This document shows, piece by piece, positions 31,395-41,279 of a stretch of 64,000 bases of DNA. Within the stretch, counting starts at the first letter, position 1, and each line of letters opens with the position of its first letter. The notes under the pieces were generated by a model. The model searched no databases. It was not told the DNA's origin and saw only the letters and a program-made list of their open reading frames with translations. The position numbers were made by a program, and so were the translations under genes. The stretch is from Xenorhabdus stockiae (GTDB lineage: Bacteria; Pseudomonadota; Gammaproteobacteria; Enterobacterales; Enterobacteriaceae), in the NCBI RefSeq assembly GCF_002632825.1, contig NZ_NJAJ01000017.1, positions 38,571-102,570 of the forward strand. Direction: 5' to 3'.

Positions 31395-32744
31395 ATGCTT
31401 GAGAAAATAGTCATAGCTAACCGCGGTGAAATCGCACTGCGTATCCTGAGAGCCTGTAAGGAACTCGGGATCAAAACTGTTGCTGTGCACTCTGCGGCAG
31501 ACCGTGATCTGAAACACGTCCTGCTGGCAGATGAAACGGTCTGTATCGGCCCTGCCGCATCAGCAAAAAGTTACCTGAATATTCCGGCTATCATTTCTGC
31601 GGCTGAAATCACCTGTGCACAGGCAATCCATCCGGGTTATGGATTCCTGTCTGAAAACGCTGATTTTGCTGAACAGGTGGAGCGTTCCGGTTTCACCTTT
31701 ATCGGCCCGAAAGCAGAAACTATCCGCCTGATGGGTGATAAAGTTTCTGCCATCAGCGCCATGAAAAAAGCCGGTGTACCTTGCGTTCCCGGTTCTGACG
31801 GTCCTTTGGGTGATGATACTGAGAAGAACAAATCGATCGCACAGCGCATCGGTTATCCGGTGATCATCAAAGCTTCCGGCGGCGGCGGCGGACGTGGTAT
31901 GCGCGTTGTCCGCAGTGATAAAGAGCTGGAACAATCTATTGCCATGACTCGTGCTGAAGCTAAAGCTGCTTTCAATAATGACATGGTTTACATGGAAAAA
32001 TTCCTTGAAAACCCTCGTCACGTTGAAATTCAGGTACTGGCTGATGGTCAGGGCAATGCTCTTTATCTTGCTGAACGTGACTGTTCCATGCAGCGTCGTC
32101 ACCAGAAAGTTGTGGAAGAAGCTCCAGCACCGGGTATCTCTGCTGAACTACGCCGCAGCATCGGTGAACGCTGCGCCAACGCTTGTATGGAAATCGGTTA
32201 TCGCGGAGCAGGTACGTTTGAATTCCTGTATGAGAACGGAGAGTTCTATTTCATTGAGATGAACACCCGTATTCAGGTTGAACATCCTGTTACCGAAATG
32301 ATTACTGGTGTTGATCTGATCAAGGAACAGCTACGCATTGCTTCCGGCATGCCACTGTCCATCAAGCAGGAAGATATTGTCATCAAAGGCCATGCTATCG
32401 AATGCCGTATTAATGCTGAAGATGCAAAAACGTTCTTGCCAAGCCCGGGTAAAATCACCCATTTCCACTCTCCGGGTGGGTTCGGTGTGCGCTGGGAATC
32501 CCACATTTATGCAGGATATACCGTACCGCCATATTATGACTCCATGATCGGCAAACTGATCACGTATGGAGAAACCCGTGAAGTGGCGATTGCACGAATG
32601 AAGAACGCGCTGGCAGAACTGATCATTGATGGCATCAAAACCAATATCGATTTGCAGATGTCCATCATGAATGATGAAAACTTCCAGAAAGGCGGAACCA
32701 ATATCCACTATCTGGAGAAGAAACTGGGCTTACATGATAAGTAA
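31395..32744 (+). CDS. accC: AccC, biotin carboxylase
   Basis: ATP-grasp enzyme that carboxylates biotin on AccB, 449 residues, identical to the E. coli length. N-terminal [16 protein letters not shown], the glycine-rich ATP loop [22 protein letters not shown] and the ATP-grasp catalytic [16 protein letters not shown] are all visible. The start is the ATG at 31395. A frame extension of 19 residues into accB is not conserved. Strong terminator follows at 32775-32805. Confidence 0.97.
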   Translation: MLEKIVIANRGEIALRILRACKELGIKTVAVHSAADRDLKHVLLADETVCIGPAASAKSYLNIPAIISAAEITCAQAIHPGYGFLSENADFAEQVERSGFTFIGPKAETIRLMGDKVSAISAMKKAGVPCVPGSDGPLGDDTEKNKSIAQRIGYPVIIKASGGGGGRGMRVVRSDKELEQSIAMTRAEAKAAFNNDMVYMEKFLENPRHVEIQVLADGQGNALYLAERDCSMQRRHQKVVEEAPAPGISAELRRSIGERCANACMEIGYRGAGTFEFLYENGEFYFIEMNTRIQVEHPVTEMITGVDLIKEQLRIASGMPLSIKQEDIVIKGHAIECRINAEDAKTFLPSPGKITHFHSPGGFGVRWESHIYAGYTVPPYYDSMIGKLITYGETREVAIARMKNALAELIIDGIKTNIDLQMSIMNDENFQKGGTNIHYLEKKLGLHDK

Positions 32745-32774
32745 GGCTTTTTTCTGACATCACCACTCTGCATA

Positions 32775-32806
32775 AAATCCCATCTTTTCAAGATGGGATT
32801 TTTTAT
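32775..32806 (+). terminator. Rho-independent terminator after accC
   Basis: Perfect 12-base arms AAATCCCATCTT (32775-32786) and AAGATGGGATTT (32790-32801) with a 3-base loop, continuing into TTTT. Confidence 0.92.
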
Positions 32807-32897
32807 GGCATGGTTTTTGTCGCACATTTTCTTCTGAATAAATCCGGCTGTTACCGTACAATTCCTTCCTTTATTTTTCTGCTTTCCCGGAGAATCA

Positions 32898-33140
32898 ATG
32901 GACAAAAGATTTGTTCAATCTCATAAAGAAGCGCGTTGGGCCGTATTCCTGACGTTAGCTTATCTTGTGGGTTGGCTACTGAGCGCCTATCTACCCAGTG
33001 ATACGACCGGATTAACCGGATTGCCATACTGGTTCGAACTGGCTTGTTTAGCATTACCTGCACTTTTCATCATCCTGTGCTGGATGATGGTGACATTTAT
33101 CTTCAAAGAAGTTCCTCTGGAGGATGAAGATGCAAAATGA
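32898..33140 (+). CDS. yhdT: YhdT, small inner-membrane protein (DUF997)
   Basis: Protein of 80 residues with two hydrophobic segments (about 15-33 and 47-68), always found just before panF in enterobacteria. Sequence resembles E. coli YhdT: SHKEARWAVFLTLAYLVGW and LPYWFELACLALPALFIILCWMMV. It overlaps panF by 11 bases. A role as a partner of the pantothenate symporter is suggested by this constant linkage but is not established. Confidence 0.9.
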   Translation: MDKRFVQSHKEARWAVFLTLAYLVGWLLSAYLPSDTTGLTGLPYWFELACLALPALFIILCWMMVTFIFKEVPLEDEDAK

Positions 33141-34575
33141 AGTCATTCTGCCTCTGGTAGGATATCTGGCACTGGTTTTTCTGCTCTCATTCTATGCCTA
33201 TCGCCGTCGCCAGACGGGGGAATTCCTGAATGAATACTTTCTTGGCAGTCGCTCAATGGGTGGTTTTGTCCTGGCGATGACCATTACAGCAACATACATC
33301 AGTGCCAGCTCGTTCATTGGTGGCCCCGGTGCAGCCTACAAATACGGTATCGGCTGGGTGCTGTTATCCCTGATCCAACTGCCGGCAATCTGGCTCTCCC
33401 TCGGCGTACTGGGGAAAAAATTTGCTATCCTCGCCCGCCGTTATAATGCCGTGACACTCAATGACATGCTATATGCGCGCTATCAGAGCCGTATTCTGGT
33501 CTGGTTTGCCAGCGTGAGTCTGTTGGTCGCCTTTGTCGGCGCCATGACGGTGCAGTTCATTGGTGGTGCCCGCCTGCTGGAAGCCGCAGCCGGTATTCCT
33601 TACGGTACCGGTCTGCTGATTTTTGGTCTCTCCATCGCTCTCTACACAGCATTTGGCGGCTTCAGAGCCAGTGTACTTAATGACGCCCTGCAAGGGCTGG
33701 TTATGCTGTTAGGAACGATACTGCTGCTTGTTGGCACGATCTATAAAGCTGGCGGACTGTCAGAAGCGGTCTCGACACTGCGTACTATCGATCCTAACCT
33801 TGTCTCTCCCCACGGTGCTGACAATATTCTTAGTGGCCCTTTTATGGCCTCCTTCTGGGTGCTGGTCTGCTTTGGTGTCATCGGGCTGCCACATACCGCT
33901 GTGCGTTGTATTTCTTACCGCGACAGTAAAGCTGTCCACCGTGGTATTATCATCGGCACGATTGTCATGGCTATCCTGATGTTTGGGATGCACCTTGCCG
34001 GAGCACTGGGTCGTGCGATCATTCCCGATCTGACAATTCCCGATCAAGTGATCCCAACCCTGATGATCACCGTCCTGCCGCCTATCGCTGCCGGGATCTT
34101 TCTGGCTGCGCCGATGGCAGCCATTATGTCAACAATTAACGCCCAATTGCTGCAATCTTCAGCAACTATCGTTAAAGATCTCTATTTGAATTTGTTCCCG
34201 CAGCAGATCAAACAGGAGAAAAAACTCGCCCGTATCTCCAGCTTTTCTACCCTGTTTCTGGGAATACTACTGTTACTGGCGGCATGGCAACCACCTGAAA
34301 TGCTGATCTGGCTGAACCTGCTGGCCTTCGGCGGATTACAGGCTGTGTTCCTCTGGCCACTGGTATTGGGCCTGTACTGGGAGAAAGCCAATGCACATGG
34401 CGCGCTAGCCTCCATGCTGACAGGTGCAATAAGCTATACCCTATTAGCCAGCTTTAGCATTAACCTCCTTGGATTCCATCCCATTGTGCCATCATTGCTG
34501 CTGAGCTTACTGGCATTCGGAATAGGAAATCTGTTTGGGAGTAAACAAATACAACAAACCGCCGCATCACAGTGA
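33130..34575 (+). CDS. panF: PanF, sodium/pantothenate symporter
   Basis: Na+-coupled pantothenate uptake protein of the SSS family, 481 residues with about twelve to thirteen membrane segments. Family blocks include FLNEYFLGSRSMGGFVLAMTITATYISASSFIGGPGAAY and GLPHTAVRCISYRDSKAVHRGI. The start is the ATG at 33130 because GGAGG (33119-33123) lies 6 bases upstream. The ATG at 33124 abuts the GGAGG directly. It follows and overlaps yhdT. Confidence 0.95.
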   Translation: MQNEVILPLVGYLALVFLLSFYAYRRRQTGEFLNEYFLGSRSMGGFVLAMTITATYISASSFIGGPGAAYKYGIGWVLLSLIQLPAIWLSLGVLGKKFAILARRYNAVTLNDMLYARYQSRILVWFASVSLLVAFVGAMTVQFIGGARLLEAAAGIPYGTGLLIFGLSIALYTAFGGFRASVLNDALQGLVMLLGTILLLVGTIYKAGGLSEAVSTLRTIDPNLVSPHGADNILSGPFMASFWVLVCFGVIGLPHTAVRCISYRDSKAVHRGIIIGTIVMAILMFGMHLAGALGRAIIPDLTIPDQVIPTLMITVLPPIAAGIFLAAPMAAIMSTINAQLLQSSATIVKDLYLNLFPQQIKQEKKLARISSFSTLFLGILLLLAAWQPPEMLIWLNLLAFGGLQAVFLWPLVLGLYWEKANAHGALASMLTGAISYTLLASFSINLLGFHPIVPSLLLSLLAFGIGNLFGSKQIQQTAASQ

Positions 34576-34592
34576 CGGCGATATTTTTTTAG
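34560..34592 (+). terminator. Terminator overlapping the panF stop
   Basis: Arms CGCCG (34560-34564) and CGGCG (34576-34580), with an inner TCAC/GTGA, followed by seven Ts at 34584-34590. The hairpin includes the panF stop codon at 34573-34575. Confidence 0.65.
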
Positions 34593-34642
34593 CCTGATTT
34601 TTAATCATTTTTCATACATATCGCGTTTAAAAGAGAATTTTT

Positions 34643-35524
34643 ATGCCTTGGATACAACTGAGATTAAACACCACGGGACAACAAGCTGAATCACTCGGTG
34701 ATGAACTCGTGGAAAGTGGCGCAGTGTCCGTTACCTTTCAGGACAGCCACGATACGCCAATTTTTGAACCTCTGCCGGGAGAAACCCGCTTATGGGGAGA
34801 TACCGATGTCATTGGCCTGTATGATGCAGAAACCGATATGAAAGCTGTTGTTAGCCAACTGGAGCAGGTTCCCCAGCTGGGTAAAGGTTTTCTCCACAAA
34901 ATTGAACAGCTGGAAGATAAAGACTGGGAGCGCGAGTGGATGGACAACTTCCACCCAATGCGTTTTGGTAACCGCCTGTGGATCTGCCCAAGCTGGCGGG
35001 AAGTTCCTGAACCGGATGCTGTTAACGTTATGCTGGATCCGGGACTGGCTTTCGGAACCGGAACACACCCAACCACCTCTCTTTGCCTACAATGGCTGGA
35101 TGGCCTTGACCTGCAAGGTAAAACTGTCATCGACTTCGGCTGTGGTTCCGGCATTCTGGCTATTGCAGCCCTGAAGCTAGGAGCTAAACATGCTATCGGC
35201 ATTGATATCGACCCTCAGGCAATTCAGGCGAGCCGGGATAATGCAGAACGTAATGGCGTTTCTGAGCTGCTGACACTCTATCTGTCTAAAGATCAACCTG
35301 ACAATTTAGAATGTGATGTTGCTATCGCCAACATTCTGGCTGGCCCGCTGCGTGAACTGGCTCCTGTTATCGGCTCGTTACCAAAATCTGGTGGATTATT
35401 AGGCTTGTCCGGTGTACTGGCAAGTCAGGCTGAAGGTGTTGCTGAAGCCTATAGCAATGAATTCATTATCGATCCAATCGCTGAACAAGAAGAATGGTGC
35501 CGCATTACCGGGGTTAAAAAATAA
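34643..35524 (+). CDS. prmA: PrmA, ribosomal protein L11 methyltransferase
   Basis: SAM-dependent enzyme that trimethylates ribosomal protein L11, 293 residues as in E. coli. An N-terminal substrate-recognition domain (1-55) is followed by a linker helix and the methyltransferase domain with DFGCGSG at 164-170 and the [12 protein letters not shown] motif. [16 protein letters not shown] is diagnostic. It is separated from panF by a terminator. Confidence 0.97.
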   Translation: MPWIQLRLNTTGQQAESLGDELVESGAVSVTFQDSHDTPIFEPLPGETRLWGDTDVIGLYDAETDMKAVVSQLEQVPQLGKGFLHKIEQLEDKDWEREWMDNFHPMRFGNRLWICPSWREVPEPDAVNVMLDPGLAFGTGTHPTTSLCLQWLDGLDLQGKTVIDFGCGSGILAIAALKLGAKHAIGIDIDPQAIQASRDNAERNGVSELLTLYLSKDQPDNLECDVAIANILAGPLRELAPVIGSLPKSGGLLGLSGVLASQAEGVAEAYSNEFIIDPIAEQEEWCRITGVKK

Positions 35525-35739
35525 TCAACAAACTACTATTGAAAAACAGGATTATCCACTAAAATGATCCTCTGGGGGACAAATTGGTGGTAATACATAC
35601 TATTTGTCATGAGAAATATAGGTAACAATAAATTTCGTCAAAAATACGTAACTTAATGTTATTAAAGGATAAATAGAAAAGTTTGAAAAAATCAACTGGA
35701 AAAATTCCGTTAAAATACCGTTTCGCTCAAAGTTTGGCC

Positions 35740-35768
35740 TTTCATATCTTGTGAAAAATGCGTAATAT
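35740..35768 (+). promoter_or_regulatory. Likely dusB-fis promoter
   Basis: TTTCAT (35740-35745) and TAATAT (35763-35768) with a 17-base spacer, followed by a GC-rich discriminator ACGCGCCC. The stretch AATGCGTAATATACGC closely resembles what I recall of the E. coli fis promoter. A GC-rich discriminator fits stringent and growth-rate control. Confidence 0.7.
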
Positions 35769-35807
35769 ACGCGCCCTTAGTCACAGTTGGCCACTCTTTC
35801 TTCGCCT

Positions 35808-36791
35808 ATGCGTATCGGACAATACCAGTTGAAAAACTGTCTTATTGCAGCCCCTATGGCTGGCATAACGGATCGCCCGTTTCGATCACTATGCTACACC
35901 ATGGGTGCAGGTATGACAGTCTCAGAGATGCTTTCTTCCAACCCTCAGGTCTGGAAGACGGATAAATCCCGGCTACGTATGGTTCATCGCGACGAACCCG
36001 GAGTGCGTTCTGTACAGATTGCCGGTAGTGATCCCGATGAAATGGCAGCGGCGGCGAAAATCAACGTCGACAATGGTGCTCAGATCATCGATATCAATAT
36101 GGGGTGCCCAGCCAAGAAGGTTAATCGTAAATTGGCAGGCTCAGCATTACTGCGTTATCCAGAACTGGTTCAAAAAATCCTTTCTGCGGTAGTCAATGCG
36201 GTTGATGTACCTGTTACATTGAAGATCCGTACAGGATGGTCACCGGAAGAACGTAACTGTGTAGAAATTGCCCAATTGGCTGAACGTTGTGGTATTCAGG
36301 CGCTTACCATTCATGGCAGGACTCGTTCTTGCCTGTTTAATGGTGAAGCCGAGTATGACAACATTCGGACAGTTAAGCAGACTGTTGCCATTCCAATTAT
36401 TGCTAATGGCGACATTACTGACCCGCTAAAAGCCAGAGCAGTGCTTGAATACACCGGGGCTGATGCCCTGATGATAGGCCGCGCTGCTCAGGGAAGACCC
36501 TGGATCTTTCGGGAAATCCAGCATTATCTGGAAACAGGAGAACTGCTGCCACCGATGCCCCTTGGCGAGGTGCAGCGTTTAATGAACGAGCATGTACGAG
36601 AATTGCACGACTTTTACGGTCAAGGCAAAGGAGTTCGTATTGCACGTAAGCATGTATCTTGGTATCTCAAGGAACATGCTCCTGATGACCAGTTTCGGCG
36701 CTCATTCAACGCCATTGAGGATGCCAGCGAACAGCTGGAGGTGTTGGAAGCATACTTCGAAAATTTTTGCGTAAATAAAGAAAAGAGCTGA
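35808..36791 (+). CDS. dusB: DusB, tRNA-dihydrouridine synthase B
   Basis: FMN-dependent enzyme reducing uridine 17 in tRNA, 327 residues. Catalytic Cys100 in [17 protein letters not shown]-site residues in [12 protein letters not shown] near the start, and [12 protein letters not shown] and [18 protein letters not shown]. The start is the ATG at 35808 (MRIGQYQL, as in E. coli). A TTG seven codons upstream lies in the promoter's downstream region. fis follows after 7 bases, the classic dusB-fis operon. Confidence 0.97.
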   Translation: MRIGQYQLKNCLIAAPMAGITDRPFRSLCYTMGAGMTVSEMLSSNPQVWKTDKSRLRMVHRDEPGVRSVQIAGSDPDEMAAAAKINVDNGAQIIDINMGCPAKKVNRKLAGSALLRYPELVQKILSAVVNAVDVPVTLKIRTGWSPEERNCVEIAQLAERCGIQALTIHGRTRSCLFNGEAEYDNIRTVKQTVAIPIIANGDITDPLKARAVLEYTGADALMIGRAAQGRPWIFREIQHYLETGELLPPMPLGEVQRLMNEHVRELHDFYGQGKGVRIARKHVSWYLKEHAPDDQFRRSFNAIEDASEQLEVLEAYFENFCVNKEKS

Positions 36792-36798
36792 CAGAACT

Positions 36799-37095
36799 AT
36801 GTTCGAACAACGCGTAAATTCTGACGTACTAACCGTTGCTACTGTAAATTCACAAGATCAGGTAACTCAAAAACCTCTGCGTGACTCAGTTAAACAAGCA
36901 CTGAAGAACTATTTTGCTCAACTGAATGGTCAAGACGTCAATGACCTGTATGAGCTGGTACTGGCTGAAGTAGAGCAACCACTGTTGGACATGGTGATGC
37001 AATACACCCGTGGTAACCAAACCCGCGCAGCGCTGATGATGGGAATCAACCGCGGTACTCTGCGTAAGAAACTGAAAAAATACGGCATGAACTAA
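36799..37095 (+). CDS. fis: Fis, nucleoid-associated DNA-binding protein
   Basis: Factor for inversion stimulation, 98 residues, nearly identical to E. coli Fis. The N-terminal beta-hairpin arms ([15 protein letters not shown]) contact recombinases, and the C-terminal helix-turn-helix is at about 74-98 ([19 protein letters not shown]). It is second gene of dusB-fis and is followed by a strong terminator. Confidence 0.98.
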   Translation: MFEQRVNSDVLTVATVNSQDQVTQKPLRDSVKQALKNYFAQLNGQDVNDLYELVLAEVEQPLLDMVMQYTRGNQTRAALMMGINRGTLRKKLKKYGMN

Positions 37096-37122
37096 TCCTA
37101 GTCTAGTAACTTGCTGTTGAAG

Positions 37123-37160
37123 AAGCACTTTCTCTTTTGGGGAAGTGCTTTTTTCTTTTT
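37123..37160 (+). terminator. Rho-independent terminator after fis
   Basis: Arms AAGCACTT (37123-37130) and AAGTGCTT (37143-37150), extended by two further pairs, and a tract TTTTTTCTTTTTT. Confidence 0.88.
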
Positions 37161-37194
37161 TGTTTATACAAATGTTTATACAAATGTTTATACA
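37161..37194. repeat. Tandem 12-base repeat TGTTTATACAAA
   Basis: About 2.8 head-to-tail copies of TGTTTATACAAA directly after the fis terminator. It makes a small AT-rich array. A 91-codon plus-strand frame starting near here overlaps the phosphatase remnant and is probably not a gene. Confidence 0.7.
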
Positions 37195-37300
37195 TGGAAA
37201 AATGTTTATATTCGCTAAGTATGAGCAAGTAGGCAGAGGGAAAACCTGGAAGCAAATAAAAAGCTATGAGAACAAAAAAGTTTCTTTTTATCTCAGTACG

Positions 37301-37640
37301 TTAAGGTGTCAGATAGTGATTTCTTGCTATATAAACAGGTACTACATCTTCAAGAATCTTTATCAGCTGTGGATCCATAGAGATAATCATCTGGAATATC
37401 GAGAACATGGATCGGCTTAGATTTAAGCAAATGGGAAAATGCAGCTTTTAACCGATTTTTATGCTTCTGTTCCATGACACAAATAATATCAGCCCAACAA
37501 ATAAGATCAGGTGTCACCTGCTTTTTAGCATTACTGCTTGTACCAGCAGATCGAACAGACCAATTTACATCATTACGCCATATTTGCTCTGCTGTCGGGC
37601 TACGCCATTGATTGCGACTACAAATAAATAAAATATGCAT
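37301..37640 (-). pseudogene. Low-molecular-weight phosphotyrosine phosphatase-like gene, frameshifted near the C-terminus
   Basis: The first 96-codon frame (37350-37640) gives a small LMW-PTP-like protein with the P-loop CSRNQWRS (Cys8, Arg14) and SAGTSSNAKKQVTPDLICWADIICVMEQKHKNRL. It keeps family similarity up to HVLDIPDDYLY and then ends in an unrelated GSTADKDS. Reading on one base shifted from there gives MDPQLIKILEDVVPVYIARNHYLTP and a stop at 37301. That matches the expected C-terminal helix of this family (typically MDPELI...). A single insertion or double deletion near 37379 therefore separates two parts of one gene of about 110 codons. The P-loop is intact, so a truncated product is possible. 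Confidence 0.78.
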
Positions 37641-38027
37641 AAATCCTTATAATTAATCTTTAAGAGCATTCAGCGTTAACTTGGATTCGCCTATTATCCA
37701 TATCTCCCTTGTTTTATTAAGTCCGGCAGACGCTAATAGTACGGAAAGGAAGTAGCCAATAATAAAATTTCAGTTTATCGCTATTTCATTAAAAAATCAG
37801 TGGGTAAAACATAATTAATTGGTATTATTAATATAATTAGTTATTTCTTTTACATTAGTAAAATATAAATTTTACTATTAGAATAATGAACTTAATTAAG
37901 AACACACTAACTCTCATTTCTACTCTTCCTATATCAGATAGTTTATCATCCAATTAAAGCCATAAAAAAATAATTTTAATTTTATAATACAGATAGGTTT
38001 CGATTACTCATTCAGGATATTATTTTT
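37641..38027. other. 387-base AT-rich spacer
   Basis: No gene visible. It lies between the phosphatase remnant (leftward) and the SseB/DUF1266 gene (rightward), so it should hold divergent promoters. Very AT-rich from 37790 to 38000, with no clear regulator motif that I can name. Confidence 0.6.
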
Positions 38028-39257
38028 ATGTCAGATAAATTAATAGACACATGGATTGAATTGCATAATTCAACATCAGAAGAGCAAAAGGGAAAACTTT
38101 TTATTGAGTTTTTAAATCTATTTCATTCCTCAGATTTTTGGCTTATCAGCCCCGTTTCTGAGGAGAAAGGCGCCTACTCGTTTTCGATAAAGGAAGATCC
38201 TGAGTTTCATTTCAGACCTTATATTGTTGCTTACCTTTCGGAAGAAAACCCGGCTTCATGGCATAATGCAGAATCTATCGATAATAACCCTGACAACCTT
38301 CATCAATTCGGTGCGGAATATTTGTACTATCTTATTGATGAGTTTCAATGTGATCTCGTTATCTACAATGGTGATAATTACATTATCTTTGATCAAGATA
38401 CACTGACACATATAAAAAATTCGGCACAAACTGCAGATGATATACCAGAGGAAAGAAACGAAATATATCTCCCTCATAATCCACAGCCTTTTTTAACCTC
38501 TGATTGGGGCGTGATACTGGGTGCTCCCTATGCCTACTTTAATGGATGGAATTGTAATGATTATTCTCCAGAAGAAGATGACGCTGGCTTGTCATCAGCC
38601 TGGGGAATTGAAAATCGGCAAGATTTAGTTTTTCAGTTATTTAAACTAATGGTTAACGGGCATGCTGCTGATTATTACAAAATGCGAGATGAACTCAGTG
38701 AATTATCAAAACCGGAATTTGATGAAATTTTAGCGGGCATTCAGCAAAGTGATATGAATGCATACGATAAGCAAGAAATCATCTGGCGTTATACCATGAT
38801 GTATGACAATGAAAACGATATTCAAAATATCCAATATTTGGCATGGGACTATGTTCGTTTCAGTATGTTGTGCCTGAACGGATGCAAACTGCAATATATC
38901 ACGGAAAAGGAAGCTAAAAACTGGACGCTCATGCTCGCCCCACTGTTACGAATGGTTTATAGCGGATGGGACGATCTGTGGTACCACTTTGCGCTCACAC
39001 GCTGGTTTTGGGCATCCACTGATGAAGGCTGGGCTGAATGCCAGTCTGAGTATATTGGTATTATCCGTGCATTGCTGAATGATCCGAATAGCCCAACAGT
39101 TGCGATCAATTGGAATAGCGAGTTACCGCCAATCGAAACTCATTCATTTGCTCAGGCACTAACTGAAGTTTTAGCCGAACAAAATCCAGATGCTGAGGTT
39201 AATTTTCATGAAGTGCATGATGCTATTAGAGAACAAGTCAGGGCTGATGAGCCATAA
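38028..39257 (+). CDS. SseB-like N-terminal plus DUF1266 protein, function unknown
   Basis: Cytoplasmic, acidic protein of 409 residues without signal peptide or membrane segments. Residues about 15-130 look like an SseB N-terminal domain (LFIEFLNLFHSSDFWLISPVS, then FRPYIVAYLSEEN and DLVIYNGDNYIIF). Residues about 185-340 resemble DUF1266: SSAWGIENRQDLVFQLFKLMVNGHA, then LAWDYVRFSMLCLNGCKLQYITEKEA and YHFALTRWFWA. DUF1266 proteins (YbeU/YbeR-like) have no established role. It stands alone, in a strongly AT-rich neighbourhood, and is followed by a terminator. Domain assignment is by eye. An effector-associated or immunity role is a guess only. Confidence 0.8.
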   Translation: MSDKLIDTWIELHNSTSEEQKGKLFIEFLNLFHSSDFWLISPVSEEKGAYSFSIKEDPEFHFRPYIVAYLSEENPASWHNAESIDNNPDNLHQFGAEYLYYLIDEFQCDLVIYNGDNYIIFDQDTLTHIKNSAQTADDIPEERNEIYLPHNPQPFLTSDWGVILGAPYAYFNGWNCNDYSPEEDDAGLSSAWGIENRQDLVFQLFKLMVNGHAADYYKMRDELSELSKPEFDEILAGIQQSDMNAYDKQEIIWRYTMMYDNENDIQNIQYLAWDYVRFSMLCLNGCKLQYITEKEAKNWTLMLAPLLRMVYSGWDDLWYHFALTRWFWASTDEGWAECQSEYIGIIRALLNDPNSPTVAINWNSELPPIETHSFAQALTEVLAEQNPDAEVNFHEVHDAIREQVRADEP

Positions 39258-39327
39258 GCCGTCAAAAACCTGTTGCTATCTGCGTTCACTGATTATGCAA
39301 TCCACTTCGATAACCATATGAGTATAA

Positions 39328-39358
39328 ACGCCAGCACTATCTAGCTGGCGTAATTTTG
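39328..39358 (+). terminator. Terminator after the DUF1266 gene
   Basis: Arms ACGCCAGC (39328-39335) and GCTGGCGT (39344-39351) with an 8-base loop, followed by AATTTTGCT. Confidence 0.72.
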
Positions 39359-40881
39359 CTCTAAATTATCGCATCTTATTACTATCCCAAATAAATATTT
39401 AATTCTGGTGAACGTATTACCTCTCAAATGTCACTATTGATATTTCATGCAGATATTCTGAATTAGATGGGATGAAAACAAATTAAGTGGCGATAAATCA
39501 ATCAGCACATGCCGTTAGGTGAGAAAATTATCAGCTATTAAATAAGGTTTATTTTTCAGCTTATATAATAGGCTGAATTAGATAATCTTCACCATCTCTT
39601 CATACAAAAGTCTTAATTATATTAATATGCGCATTGTCAGATGACGAGATAGAAATCAGTGTCTTTTACTTACTTTCACTCAATTTTATGAGGAAAGCTC
39701 TAAATAAACAGCTTTTCTAACAATTGAGTCTATAAAGTAAACACGCGTAATTAAATAAAAAATATCCCACTTGCACTAATAAACTTAATGCATTGATTTT
39801 ATTTAAAAAATCAAACAACAGCATAGAGTCACTGATAAAAAAACGAACTGTATCTGAAATGTTCAAAAATGCGAGTAAACTGAAATTTTATGCGAAATAA
39901 AAGTCAATTTAGTGGAAAAGGTTTTTATAAGTAATATTTACTAAGTAAAATTTTTTAATTTGGCAATAATCATACAATGAAATGTTCAAATATATTTATT
40001 TAACCAAAATCTGTAAAATTTTATTAAAAAACAAAACATTTTATACCAAACTGTAAACATAATCCTATATAACATTACTTAAGTCAAATTTCATTACATA
40101 TCAAATAACATTCCACTTAATTTATTATAATATATGAACTTTTTTTGTTATTCACATATTTAATCCCTTTCAAATAGTATTAATGATAACAAATTGTTAA
40201 TTATCATAACTCAATAGCACCCAAATTAACCAGAATTAATATTACATCATCCTTTCATATACAGAACTTAATTCTATACCATATAGATAATGTAGATTAT
40301 AAATCCAAACCAAACAGTTTGGTATATTTTGTTTAGTTTCTAACCTTAGAAAGCTTCTATAAAACTCAAAAATATGCCAAATAATGGCGATTTGTTTATA
40401 AAAAATTATATTATTGGATTTTTATATATTAATTTAATTAAAATTCAATATGTTATGAATATAAAAATAACAAACTTAACGTTTTAAGGCCTGTTCATTA
40501 TTCCTCATATGAGAAGAACGGAGTGTTGTTTTGCTCAATGACCTCAATGACGAGGAAAAGCAGTTGCAAGAAGCAAGGTAATAACAAAATAGAGAAACGT
40601 GGTTTGCATCATGGAAGAGTATACCTTGCCTCAGTAAAGGTTCTGTTTTTTACAAGACGTTAATAAAAAAGGTTATTTCAGTAAAAAAAACAAGGCGCAT
40701 GTCGGAAAACAAAACGGCGAATCAGGTGTAACAATAGGCATACCATGAACGATGGTAAATCCGTCAGGGTATTTCCTATGTCGTGCACAATGACGATGGA
40801 AAACTGAGTCATTTTTAAGCTCCAAGGCAATTATCCTTGATAACGCCATAACTTACTGATTTAAAGATGAAAGGATAAGAT
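39359..40881. other. 1.5-kb gene-free, very AT-rich region upstream of XRE regulator
   Basis: No credible reading frame on either strand. From 39360 to 40490 the composition is extreme AT with many A and T tracts, as expected for an H-NS-bound regulatory region. TACCAAACTGT occurs at 40043-40053 and again, inverted, inside the palindrome ACCAAACAGTTTGGT at 40309-40323. From about 40490 to 40870 the base composition becomes ordinary again but frames are broken, suggesting a decayed insert. The downstream regulator gene is preceded by AAAGGATAAGAT. Confidence 0.6.
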
Positions 40882-41187
40882 ATGGAAGAAGATGCAAACC
40901 TATTAGTCGGGCAAAGAATTCAACAAAAAAGGAAGGAGTTAGGGATCACGGCAACTGCCTTAGCGAAACAAATTGGTATCAGCCAGCAACAACTTTCGCG
41001 TTATGAAAGAGGAACCAATCGAATTAATATTACTCATTTAGTTGCCATTTGTAACGAATTGGAAACTCATGTTTCCTGGTTCTTTGAAGACTGTTTTGAA
41101 GAAGAGAGCAAGGAAGGCATTGTTAATAAACTTGATACTCAATATATTCCCATTGCTGAAACAATTATAGGAAAAAATGGTTGTTAG
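40882..41187 (+). CDS. XRE-family regulator, MrpJ/MadJ-like
   Basis: Small helix-turn-helix regulator of 101 residues. The HTH_3 domain covers about 8-64: VGQRIQQKRKELGITATALAKQIGISQQQLSRYERGTNRI. The LSRYERG and LETHVSWFF forms are common in MrpJ-type regulators that accompany fimbrial operons in Proteus, Photorhabdus and Xenorhabdus and repress motility. No fimbrial genes are nearby, so it is an orphan copy. The long AT-rich upstream region would fit a heavily regulated promoter. The family link is by eye. Confidence 0.82.
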   Translation: MEEDANLLVGQRIQQKRKELGITATALAKQIGISQQQLSRYERGTNRINITHLVAICNELETHVSWFFEDCFEEESKEGIVNKLDTQYIPIAETIIGKNGC

Positions 41188-41279
41188 ATGGGGAATATCC
41201 CACCGTCAGAAGCCTGCCAGCCCGCACTAAACTGAAAAATATGTGGGCTTCTGACCCTACTGAGTACTTATTCACTTTC

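Noticed and set aside
37350..37400. Programmed frameshift in the phosphatase gene
   Set aside because: No slippery sequence at the junction (CTCTATGGATCC); a plain indel is simpler.
37145..37420. Plus-strand 91-codon frame after fis
   Set aside because: Begins inside the fis terminator and a tandem repeat, overlaps the phosphatase remnant, low-complexity start.
41188..41279. Terminator between the XRE gene and glycerate kinase (AGCCCGCAC...GTGGGCT)
   Set aside because: Arms mismatch and no T-tract follows on either strand.
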